A stretch of DNA of 64,000 nt from Imbricaverruca yamaguchii (Eukaryota; Arthropoda; Thecostraca; Neoverrucidae): NCBI GenBank assembly GCA_034440575.1, contig JAOTOL010001556.1:1397501-1461500 (forward strand), in the 5' to 3' direction. The translations under genes were made by a program, and so were the position numbers. Positions 12,401-22,274 of this stretch are shown here, in pieces. The notes beneath the pieces were generated by a model that was not told the origin of the DNA, did no database searches, and worked only from the letters and a program-made list of their open reading frames with translations. Numbering within the stretch: the stretch's first letter is position 1; every line of letters starts with the position of its first letter.

Positions 12401-12612
12401 TCTGAAACCAAGTCTTGTTTGTTTGTTTATTGGTTGGTTCACGACACACTTTATGCACATTCACGGCTAATGGCGCCGCCCACACTGTTTCGCCGGTGGG
12501 CCGCGGGATTGGGAAATGTCCTGAGTGGCGCTAGAGTCGAACCCGGGACCTTTGGTACCCATAGCCCGACACCTTAACCACTCGGCCATTCCCGCCCCTC
12601 TGAAACCAAGTC
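12401..12612 (-). mobile_element. tRNA-derived SINE with intact target duplication
   Basis: A perfect 14-bp direct repeat TCTGAAACCAAGTC flanks the insert (12401-12414 and 12599-12612). Read on the minus strand, it starts with a tRNA-like head (box A complement CTTAACCACTCGGCCA, box B complement AGTCGAACCCGGG) and ends in an AATAAACAAACA tail. A sister copy lies at 16453-16631. Polymerase III-type retroposition is the obvious origin. The clean duplication implies a fairly recent insertion into intron 1. Confidence 0.88.
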
Positions 12613-14409
12613 AATGACCTCGCATTTCAAGGGCGCCGAGAGTGACGAACCATTGGTGGCAAGACATGCGATTGATTTTGCAGGTTGCATTACAAAAAAT
12701 ATGTCAGACTTCAGAATAAACATAAGCGGTCAATACTTTTTAGACATGGTCACGCTTCGTGTGACCCAGATCGCTCAACCATCATGACTTTTAGCTAGTT
12801 TGACAAAGGTCGAACATGCAAAGGAAAATGTGCATCATATTTCAGTCTGGTGCGTCCTTGTATGTGCCAACTATTATCGAGCAAAGCGAGTACGCGGGTG
12901 ATCCAGCAAAGCCACCCCCCCCCTCTTCCTCCACCCCATGGAGTGAATCAACCTGCATTCTTTGCGGTTCTCTTGTGAGCCTTTACTTGCGCTGTACCAT
13001 GGATTATGCTCTCATAAAAATGGCATACCAAGCACATATCATCAAGTCATGAGCTTGTCAGATCAGAGCCCAAAGCACCATTCCAATATATCATGGGTCT
13101 ATGCGGACACAGCTGTTGATAAAATCTCAGCCTGCGTGCAGGAAACTAAGCTCATCTAGTGCATCTGGCTGCATTGCTATGGTCGGGTGCATAGGCACAG
13201 CAGGTGTGTCGTTATTCCACAAGTGAATTGTGATTGGCCAAAGTGGTCCCTAAATTGCTTGTTGCATCGGCGTTGTAATGGATCATATGAAGTTCGGTGC
13301 TACCGAACATCGATCGAGCCTTCAAACGATAGCGTACTGGCCGAATGCACTCTATAACTACCCGATAGTGTACATTTTTGTCTGGCGACAACGCGTACCG
13401 CTGATCGTTCCATGACCAAATGCCATGTGCTACCCACTTGTCATAACTCAATGGCTATCAGACGACATCTCAAAGGCTGGCACTATCGCCGAAGTTTTCT
13501 ACCCTATGCCTGGGAACGACCACCCAGATTTTCTTCACATGTCTTTTATAGTTTTGCGCACAGAACAGCTCACGTGCTTGTTTTCATTCGTTATCTGATC
13601 AGATTCTCACTTTTCGCTCCTCAGTAAACGTTCCGGGCACGATATGGCCCGGGCTTTCAGTGGATCAAAGCATCTCATTTCAGGTTTTGAACATGCAGAA
13701 TGGCAACAATTGATTGATACTTTTCCCCGCCTTGTTCCCCATTTGTCCGCTTTCCTTCAGATGCCTTTCTTCTTTTCCCATTTTGCGCTCCATCTCCGTA
13801 AGCTACTAGATTACTCGCTAGACCGCTATCCGTTGATCTGTCCACTCCATTTTACCATCCCCGTACTAGCTCCCTTGCACTTTTACTTTCATTATCCCAT
13901 TCACGCAATGTCTTAGTTTTGCACTGTCTCATTTTCTCTTGTATTTATGTATATTTTGCCTCTTTACCTTCCCCTCGCTTAAGTCATTTCGATGTCCTTC
14001 TCATTGTCTCCTTAAACTCTGAGAGGGAAGAGAGAGAAAAAAAGGGACAGCGAGGGGTGGGAACTGGCGTGGTACGATATTATCTGAACGCTCACCGGCG
14101 GAGAGGAAAATGGATTTTACCTCGTTACCGGTGCACTTCGTGTCCACATCTACTAGACACATTCCATGTCCATGTCCACTCGATACACTCCATGTCCATA
14201 TCCACGGATACATTCAGTGTCCGAAGCGCAATCAAGGACTATATCCGCCACATTTCCTACCGTTGCCTGTGTTACTGCTACCTAATAGGCCGAGGAAAGA
14301 TCAATAACGAAGCGCTTTGCTCGTAGCACGCGTGTGGCAGAGAAGAATGTCAGGCACCTTAGCCAATTCCAGCGCCTAAGTCTGCTTCAATCCTTGCCCG
14401 TTTCAATCA

Positions 14410-14756
14410 ATGTCGAATTGGACATCGAGCCGAATCGCGAACTTCCGAAGTGCACCGCCATCTCGAAGGTGCGGCTTGCTGTGTAGCCGGGGTTACCGGC
14501 GCGTGGCAACTGGATGCAGCTGTGGACATGAGCGCGAGGCTTCCGAGTGTGGGCGAATGTCCGGGCTCCTGCAGGTGGCGGACGGTGGTGAGATTGGCTT
14601 TACGACCCGTCGACGGTTTCGGGTCACACAGCGTCGCTAATCTGTCGTGTCGTTTTGTCGCGGGCGAGGAGTGGCGATAGGTGGGACTCGAACCGGCAAC
14701 CTTGCGGTTGGAAGGCGGGCACTTGATCCATAGACCATTCGCCCCAGGCTCCGGAG
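14410..14756 (-). repeat. tRNA-like SINE, second family
   Basis: The right part (14620-14756) has a box-B complement TGGGACTCGAACC and a block of CTTGATCC-TAGACCATTCG resembling the complement of a tRNA 5' half. The same arrangement occurs at 660-780 and, in the opposite orientation, at 55230-55345. The part from 14410 to 14620 is GC-rich and unassigned. It may be a SINE body or unrelated sequence. Confidence 0.5.
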
Positions 14757-14965
14757 AGTTGTCGAAGTATCGGCCGGTGTCGAAGTGTGGGCCGGTGTCG
14801 AAGTTCCGGCACGGTGTCAGACTGTCGGCCGTTATCAGAATGTCAGCACGGTGTCGGAATGTTGGTTGGTGTCGGAATGTTGGCGCGATGTCAGAATGTC
14901 GGCCGGTGTCTGAATGTCGGGACAGTGTTAGCTGTGCCGACATTAGCTGTGCCGACATGATGGTG
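14757..14965 (+). repeat. 18-bp minisatellite
   Basis: About eleven diverged units of the type GTCGAAGT-T-GGCCGGT follow each other with a period near 18 bases, directly after the SINE. Open frames across it are repeat by-products. Confidence 0.75.
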
Positions 14966-15269
14966 CCAGCGGGACGTTCAGAATACTGAACTGGTTCTCG
15001 CCGTAGCCTGGCAACGTTGTTACCAGAGTGTGCGCCGTGGGAAATCCAGGATCACGCGAAAAGAAATGTCTGCGCCAGCGCGGGGAAAAGCGACGGACTC
15101 TCACATCTATTTCCGTTTCAGCCGACAGTATGCGCATCCTCGGACGATGACGATGCGCATCTCCGGACCTTGACATTATGTGTACCTTGACTGTGGAAAT
15201 GTTTGCAGCATGCACCATTGCAGCCCACGTTGCAATGCATGCTGGGTAACGACATGCAGTATGTAATAT

Positions 15270-15974
15270 GTGATGTGCAGTGGCGTCGCCACGAAATTCT
15301 TCCAGGGGGGGGGGCGAGATCGAAAGGGGGCCTCCTGCTCCCCGAAAAGGGGCCTCCATTGTGTTAGGGCCTCCTATTGTTTTTAGGCCCTTAGTATGGC
15401 TCGGGAATGGGAAGCTGAGGGCTGGAGGGCCTCCTTTTCGTCCTGGAGGGCCTCCTTTTCGTCCTAGAGGGCATCCTTTTCGTCCTGGAGGGCCTCCTTT
15501 CCATCCTGGGGGCCTCCTTTTCGTCCTGGGGGCCTCCCTTTAGTCCTGGATGGCCTCCTTTTAGTCCTGGAGGTCCTCCTTTTCGTCCTGTGGGCCTCCT
15601 TTTCGTCCTGACGTACCTTCTTTTTGTCCTGGGGGCCTCGTTTTCGTCCTGATGGCCTCTTTTTCGTCCTGGGGGTTTCGTTTTCGTCCTGGTGGCCTCC
15701 TTTTAGTCCTGGAGGGCCTCCTTTTCGTCATGGGGGTCTCTTTTTCGTCCTGAGGTACCTTCTTTTCGTCCTGAGGTACCTTCTTTTCGTCCTAGGGGCC
15801 TCTTTTTCGTCCTGAGGGCCTCCTTTTCATCCTGGGGGTTTCGTTTTCGTCCTGGGGGCCTCCTTTTCGTCCTGGGGGCCTCCTCAAATTTCAGGGGGGC
15901 GGCGCCCCCCAGTCTCACGGCAGGGGGGCAATTGCCCCCTCTGCCCCCCAGGTGGCGACGCCCCTGGTGATATG
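15270..15974. mobile_element. Non-autonomous hAT-like element filled by a minisatellite
   Basis: The element occupies 15278-15966. Its ends are CAGTGGCGTCGCCAC and, complemented, CAGGGGCGTCGCCACC, so they form terminal inverted repeats of hAT type. The flanks GTGATGTG (15270-15277) and GTGATATG (15967-15974) are an 8-bp target duplication with one mismatch, the length hAT transposases make. No transposase is present. The interior is a tandem array of about two dozen 20-bp units (GGCCTCCTTTTCGTCCTGG), roughly 15398-15895. It lies in receptor intron 1. Confidence 0.85.
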
Positions 15975-16440
15975 ACGCTTCCGTCACCCACCCGTCCTGA
16001 ATTATATTATGCTTTCTTAGGTTACATCACCTCACATACCTATTTCCTGTTCGCGTACCCCCATTACCGATGGACACTTCAGGGTATTGTTGCCCCGGTA
16101 TCACTATACTATACTGCACTATATCAGCCAGCACCAAATTTCCGATCTGTTTTGCAGATTCCCAGGTCTGTTTTGCCTGGTGGCCCTCCGTTGCAGCGGA
16201 CGCCCCCCGCGTATTTGCTGATTTGGCGCATCATCGCATGCACATGCACAAATATGTTTGCAGCGTGCATGTGGTATGCATATCGTTGCAGTGATATATA
16301 CATGGTTATCACATGTATTGCTGTAGATGCAGACCATATGGATGTGTACAAAATGAGGTTGATATGATCGTATGCTTTTTGTCATTTTATTATAATGATC
16401 AAGTTTTCGCTGTAGGGAATTATTAGAATGTACCTGACTT

Positions 16441-16643
16441 GCAATAATACATCTGTTTGTTTATTGGGTGTTTCACGACGCACTGTATGCACATTCACGG
16501 CTAATGGCGCCGCCCGCGCTGTTTTGCCGGTGGGCCTCGGATTGGGAAATGTCCCGAGCGGCGAGAGTGTCGGACCCCGGACCTTTGGCATGCAGAGCCC
16601 AACACCTTAACCACTCGGCCATCCACGCCCCGCAATATTGCAT
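16441..16643 (-). mobile_element. tRNA-derived SINE, sister of 12401 copy
   Basis: It shares essentially the whole 180-bp body with the copy at 12415-12598: the TGTTTGTTTATT tail complement, CACATTCACGGCTAATGGCG, GATTGGGAAATGTCC, and CTTAACCACTCGGCCA. Imperfect flanking repeats GCAATAATACAT and GCAATATTGCAT fit a decayed target duplication. It is slightly more diverged than its sister, for instance in box B. Confidence 0.82.
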
Positions 16644-16731
16644 CATTTGTATGATTACGGTACGACACTTGGGACAACAGTGCCTCGAAGGACTGCCGGT
16701 GAACCCATCTGGTCGGATGGACGCCTCAGCC

Positions 16732-16875
16732 GGATCAGAATGTATGGGCCCGCCAGTGATACCTTGTGGATCAGAATGTATGGGCCCGCCAGTGATACCT
16801 TGTGGATCAGAATGTATGGGCCCGCCAGTGATACCTTGTGGATTATAATGTATGGGTCCGCCAGTGATACCTTGT
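16732..16875 (+). repeat. 36-bp tandem repeat, four copies
   Basis: The unit starts GGATCAGAATGTATGGGCCC and repeats at 16732, 16768, 16804 and 16840. The first three copies are identical and the fourth has two changes. It is a recent local expansion. The open frame across it is incidental. Confidence 0.92.
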
Positions 16876-17456
16876 GGTAACTTTGAAGCGGTGGCCTGTC
16901 TAGTGAAGAAGGCAATATTTCGTGTTATATCCTGCCTCCCCCGAACTAACCAGCCGGTTGCGTGACATTACAATATCCAACATTCCTTGTGGAGTGTTGG
17001 GCTGGAAAGATAGCGCAAAAGTGACATTGATGGCGCAGCTGGTGATTTATTTTCCACGCTAGTATGGATGCCACAGCATTCAATAATATCTCATGCCGAT
17101 GAAGAGGCAATCTTGGTATTGTCCTTCTTTATTACTTAATGTGTCCATTCAATAATTTGTCATAATTCCAACACAATCGCTTCAAAAAGCACTGTGCACT
17201 TCGTGAAAAAGCACATGAAGCACTCCGTCCCGTTCACAAACAATGGCGGCCGGTCGGCATCCGTCTTCCGCCTTCGCTACGGGACTTTGCAACGCCCAGC
17301 CTACCGTTCCCAGAGAAAACTGCATTTGTCGCCTGGGTGATGACAAATTGTCGCCAATACCAGCCACCACCCTGCCCAAATGCGCAAACAATAAATGTCT
17401 GGCTCCCTGCTCGAAATGGCAATGCGCGATTGCAGCAGAGCTGCCCGGACCGGCAG

Positions 17457-17832
17457 CGGCCTTGCCATCTACCGCCGGCGGCCGTGCCATCTACCGCCGG
17501 CGGCCGTGCCATCTACCGCCGGCGGCCGTGCCATCTACCGCCGGCGGCCATGCCATCTACAGCCAGCAGTCATGCCATCTACCGCCGGCGGCTGTGCCAT
17601 CTACCGCCGGCGGCTGTGCCATCTACCGCCGGGGCCGCATCTACCGCCGGCGGCTGTGCCATCTACCGCCAGCGGTCGTGCCATCTACCGCCGGCGGCTG
17701 TGCCATCTACCGCCGGCGGCCATGCATCATCTACCGCCGGCGGTTGTGCCATCTACCGCCGGCGGCTTGCCGTTTTTGCCGCATCTACCGTCGGCGGTCT
17801 CGTGCCATCTTACCGCCAGCGGTCGTGCCATC
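17457..17832 (+). repeat. 22-bp GC minisatellite, left array
   Basis: About seventeen units of GCCATCTACCGCCGGCGGCC type, each containing the palindrome CCGCCGGCGG. The same unit forms a larger array at 21513-22274 in the same orientation. All three frames stay open because 22 bases is not a multiple of three, giving long but meaningless RRR/PPAAV/STAGG peptides. Confidence 0.92.
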
Positions 17833-18505
17833 TACCTCGACATGTCTCCAGTGCATCGTTATTTGCAACCAAAAAAGTGCTTTTTAAAAAAAAAAAAAAA
17901 AGATAAGAAAAAGAAAGTTGCCGGCGTCACCCTGATCTTGCTTCCACCAGATTTTTGCCAAGTCGCATACGTCCTGCGAAATGACGCTCCCAAGTCGGTA
18001 AATGCATAACTCACACTCAAATCAGGTGTTCACTGTACCCTAGGAGTAAATTGATTATTTTCGAATTAAAATCAATCAAAAAAAAGCTTTTACAAATTTT
18101 AACCCAGATGATAAAATAGTGGCAGCCACTCGAACCATCTCGATACAACTGCAAAATCAGCCGTCGCGTTTCCGCGCATTCATTTATTTATGGTGACTGG
18201 TAGGATCGCCAATGACTGAACACTGGATATGACTGTGACTGAACACTGAACACTAGACAGGTTCACATTTCAACCTGTTTCGAAGATAACTTCATCTCGC
18301 AATTTTTCCAATTATTTGGTCCATTGGTGTTGGTTTTAGCAGGATCGATCAATATCATGGGGTGCCGCGTCGACCCTAAAGTTTGCATGTTCGGACTTCC
18401 AAATCGATCTTTTTTTTTGGTCGCAAATCCAGCGGTTTTCCACTTTGGTATCTCATCATCAGGCAACATTCTGGAGACTTACCAACTTGCGACGTCACTA
18501 TCACC
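17833..18505. repeat. Flanking repeat A-B of the 22-bp arrays
   Basis: Block A (about 17833-18260) and block B (about 18262-18500) recur in reverse complement at 20826-21252 and 21253-21505. Anchors are CGACATGTCTCCAGTGCATC, GACTGGTAGGATCGCCAATG and GGTTTTAGCAGGATCGATCA. The order is array-A-B here, but B-A when the right copy is complemented. No coding capacity was recognised. Confidence 0.82.
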
Positions 18506-18529
18506 ATGTGGTGCAAATTATGAGGTATG

Positions 18530-19240
18530 AAGAAGTCCGTCCTTAGTATGGCCAAAGAAGTCTTCAGAGTTGGCCGTACTTAGATACTTTTTGACCATTT
18601 TTGTAAGGCTTGAGGTGATGGAGAGTGCTGAATGGGTGGGAATGGACAGATGAGATCGCCATGATGCCACATCATCCTGAAAATGATGACTCCAAAATTA
18701 GCTCCAAAAATCATCCCTCAAAAAGATTTTCCTGACCCACGAAGGAAATTATCACAAGATGCTTTGCAAAATATGCCATATGTTGGAGAACCTGGGCCAG
18801 TATTTCAAAATACCATCCCAGGTTCGTCAACTCTTTCCTACCCTGCTTTTGTCAACCTGCGACGTTTTTATGGTGATGGACGTTCACTGAAAATCCAGTT
18901 ATGAAACACTTGAAACATAAAAGCCTCAAAAGTGCTCTGTCAATGCCAAGCCAAAGGAACGGCTGTTGCTGGATGGGACTTCACACAACAGGGACCGATG
19001 CTCGTTTTCCATTAATAACTAACCTACTCGATTTTTGACGGGTGAATTTCTAGCCACTCATGAGCTTGAAAGATTTGTTTATAACATTTTGGTATGTCCA
19101 TAAAATTACCTTACACCGCATTGGCTTTCACCGCTCCCCTTCCCTTCCCACCTTCCAAATGCTACCTATGCATTTTTAACACTGGATCATATGGGTGACG
19201 TTGTTCATTATGAGGTCCCCCTCCCCAGCATAATGTAATT
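18530..19240. other. Interior of the array-bounded block, no gene seen
   Basis: Non-coding by inspection, except for a short open frame at 18683-18904 on the + strand without a recognised domain. It sits between the repeat A-B copy and the hairpin preceding the decayed ORF, so it may be element-internal sequence. Confidence 0.35.
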
Positions 19241-19287
19241 AACAGACAATTCCTTTGGTGTTAGAGACACCAAAGGAATTTTCTGTT
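19241..19287. repeat. 21-bp hairpin
   Basis: ATTCCTTTGGTGT and ACACCAAAGGAAT form the core of inverted arms at 19241-19261 and 19267-19287, with one mismatch and a 5-base loop. It lies just upstream of the decayed ORF at 19300-20625. It may be a structural or regulatory motif of the element, or a small independent foldback. Confidence 0.75.
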
Positions 19288-19309
19288 ATGGAGCCAATCA
19301 GCGCAAGAA

Positions 19310-20623
19310 GTGGGAAGAAACTGGTCAGCACAGAGCCTCTTCCAGGCGCTGAAAAAAGACAAATCCAAGAGACTCAGAAAGGACACTGAGAAGTTCTTGG
19401 TGGGCCAACCAAGACCATCAATCACAGGGTCTCAGTTGCCCACAGTAAGGCAAGTGCTACAGTTCTTGTTTCACGTGAAAGAGAGTGAAGGTGTGAGGGC
19501 AAAAGTGAAGCATGCAGGATCACAGTGGAGAATGTGCTCCCTTTTTTTAAGTGGCCCGTATCAGGCCCATGCGGCCATACAACTGCCAGCAGAGGCTCGA
19601 GTTACTTTTCACGGAGTGGCGGGAACTCGAGAAGAATACAAGGCGATCAAACCCACAGGGCAAGAGAAGGCTTTTTGCAGAGAAGTTGGACCAACTCTGG
19701 GACATTGGAGCTCCTGGTGCTCTGGAGGATATCAGGAGGAACCGTGTGCTGACCGCTCAGACCAGAGCTGAAGATGAAGCCTTCTATGGAGACCAGAAGG
19801 GTCCTAGGCAGTTTCGGATGATTGGGCAAGCCAAGATCTATGCTGGTAAGGCACATTTGCGGGCAGTGAGGAAAGAGGCAGTGAGGCAGTGAGGCCGCCC
19901 GGGGTCACTATTGAAGGTATGTCTGAGACTGACTGTCTGAAACCGCTGTATAACTGTTGAGATGTAATCGTTTGAGATGGGAGTTAGTATGTTGAAGGTC
20001 GATCTGTGTACAAGTTGAAGATTGTGTGTGAACGTTAACAAGAGATTGAGATGGTGTCAGGCTGGGTTTGTATGAAGACTTGGATGCATACATGTTTGAA
20101 TCAGAGATCTGAGATGGGTACTCAGAGTTATTGAAATTATAACCTGGTTCAGAAAATCGCGAACGTCGAGGCCCATAGTCTATTCACATGCCTAATAGTT
20201 TACGTCAGACAAAGTGGGAAAGGTCTGAAAAAGCTCTGGGGGAGCAAAACTTCATTACAGATGTGCACGAGACTGCGGGCGACGCCGCGTCTCCGTGGTC
20301 GGTGGCTTGAGGAGGACGTGCCCGTAGTATGCCTGGATGCGAGCACGCGACTGTCGGATCTCGTTGACGAGACCTCATGGCTCCTTTTTTAGTTGATCGG
20401 TCCGTCCACGCACGCCTGGCTGAAGCGGCCGCCACAGCAGTGGTGCGAGGACGACGACTACGTGAAATTCGAGAACTTTGTCCGTGAGGTCAAAGTCACA
20501 AATGATCTAGCCGAGCGGGGGATCAGCATGCTGAAGGAGTTCGCTGGAATGGTCGGCGACGAGTCCCAGTTCCAGTGGCTCTTGCAAGCTGTTGAGAGCC
20601 ACAGAGCGAGATTACCGAAGTAG
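19310..20623 (+). pseudogene. Decayed ORF of an uncharacterised invertebrate family
   Basis: Three frame-shifted pieces seem to belong together. About 19310-19520 has TVRQVLQFLFHVKE. About 19551-19892 has LLFTEWRELEKN and, further on, KLDQLWDIGAPGALEDI. 20393-20623 has TNDLAERGISMLKEF and LLQAVESHR. From memory this order (an EW..L.KN segment, an LD.L.DI...AL..I segment, and a C-terminal NDLAERG segment) occurs in multicopy predicted proteins of arthropods and cnidarians with no known function. The + strand between about 19893 and 20390 is non-coding or intronic, and one segment ends in a stop. It could be a transposon-borne gene of the 17.4-22.3 kb block. Function is not claimed. Confidence 0.5.
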
Positions 20624-20825
20624 CAAAGCTGTCATGAACGTGAAAAGCAATAGGTCTCGTCTCTGCATGACAGCAACACTGGGGCTTGACCCACCGCTCG
20701 ATGTGATTTGTTATCTCGATGTGATTTGTTAACACGATGTGATAAGTTATTTGTTATCTACTTTCATGATCGTTTAAATTCGCCTGCAATTGTTTCGCCT
20801 ATTGTCGAGCGCTCATTGATGCTCA

Positions 20826-21505
20826 AGGTGTTCAGTGTTCAGCCACAGTCATATCCAGTGTTCAGTCATTGGCGATCCTACCAGTCACCATAAGTAAATA
20901 AAAGCGCGGAAACGCGACGGCTGATTTTGCAGTTGTATCGAGATGGTTCGAGTGGCTGCGACTATTTTATTATCTGGGTTAAAATTTGTTAAGGCTCTTA
21001 TCGAGTGTCATTATGCCGGAAATCACTCAATTCACTGCCAGGGTACAGTAAACACCTGATCTGAGTGTGAGTTATCTACTTACCGACTTGAGAGCGTCAT
21101 TTCGCAGGGCGTATGCGACTTGGCAAAAATCTGGTGCAAGGAAGATCAGGGTGACGAGCAACTATACCGTCACTGACCCATATCCAGTTCCTCGCTAGAA
21201 AACGCGCTCTTTGGGCTGCAAATAACGATGCACTGGAGACATGTCGAGGTAGAAAGCTACTGGATGCGCTGGTAGGTAAGTCTGCAGAATGTTGCCTGAC
21301 GATGAGATACCAGAGTAGAAAACCGCTAGACTTGCGGGCAAAAACGGCAAGTTGGAAGTCCGAACACCCAAACTTTGGGGTCGATGCGGCACCCTAAGAT
21401 ATTGATCGATCCTGCTAAAACCAACACCAATGGACTTAAAATGAACCAAACAATGGGAAAATATGCGAGATGAAGCTATCTTCGAAAAAAGTTGAAATGT
21501 GAACC
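20826..21505. repeat. Inverted, permuted copy of repeat A-B
   Basis: This is the reverse complement of 17833-18505, with block order swapped. On the complement strand it reads B (21505 to 21253) and then A (21252 to 20826), joined by CAGTAGCTTTCTACCTCGAC. It abuts the large 22-bp array on its right side. Confidence 0.82.
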
Positions 21506-21512
21506 GGTCTAC

Positions 21513-22274
21513 TGTGCCATCTACCGCCGGCGGCTGTGCCATCTACCGCCGGCGGCCGTGCCACCTACCGCCAGTGGCCGTGCTACCTACCGCCGGCGGC
21601 CGTGCCACCTACCGCCGGCGGCCGTGCCACCTACCGCCAGCGGTCGTGCCATCTACCGCCGGCGGCCGTGCCACCTACCGCCGGCGGCTGTGCCATCTAC
21701 CGCCGGCGGCTGTGCCACCTACCGCCGGCGGCCGTGCCATATACCGCCGGCGGCTGTGCCACCTACCTCCGGCGGCCGTGCCATCTACCGCCAGCGGCCG
21801 TGCCATCTACCGTCGGCGGCCGTGCCATCTACCGCCGGCGGCTGTTGCCATCTACCGCCGGCGGCCGTGCCACCTACCGCCGGCGGCCGTGCCATCTACC
21901 GCCGGCGGCCATGCCATCTACAGCCAGCAGTCATGCCGTCTACCGCCGGCGGCCGTGCCATCTACCGCCAGCGGTCGTGCCATCTACCGCCGGCGGCTGT
22001 GCCATCTACCGCCGGCGGCCGTGCCACCTACCGCCGGCGGCCGTGCCATCTACCGCCGGCGGCCGTGCCATCTACCGCCGGCGGCCGTGCCACCTACCCG
22101 TGCCACCTACCGCCGGCGGCTGTGCCATCTACCGCCGGCGGCTGTGCCATCTACCGTCGGCGGCCGTGCCATCTACCGCCAGCGGCCGTGCCATCTACCG
22201 CCGGCGGCCGTGCCACCTACCGCCGGCGGCCGTGCCATCTACTGCTGGCGGCCGTGCCATCTGCCGCCGGCGGC
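21513..22274 (+). repeat. 22-bp GC minisatellite, right array
   Basis: About 34 units of the same type as 17457-17832, with variants (CCACCTACC, CGTCGGCGG, one partial unit near 22096). The long open frames in all three + frames (up to 303 codons) are repeat artefacts. High GC and the palindromic core would favour hairpins. Confidence 0.92.
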
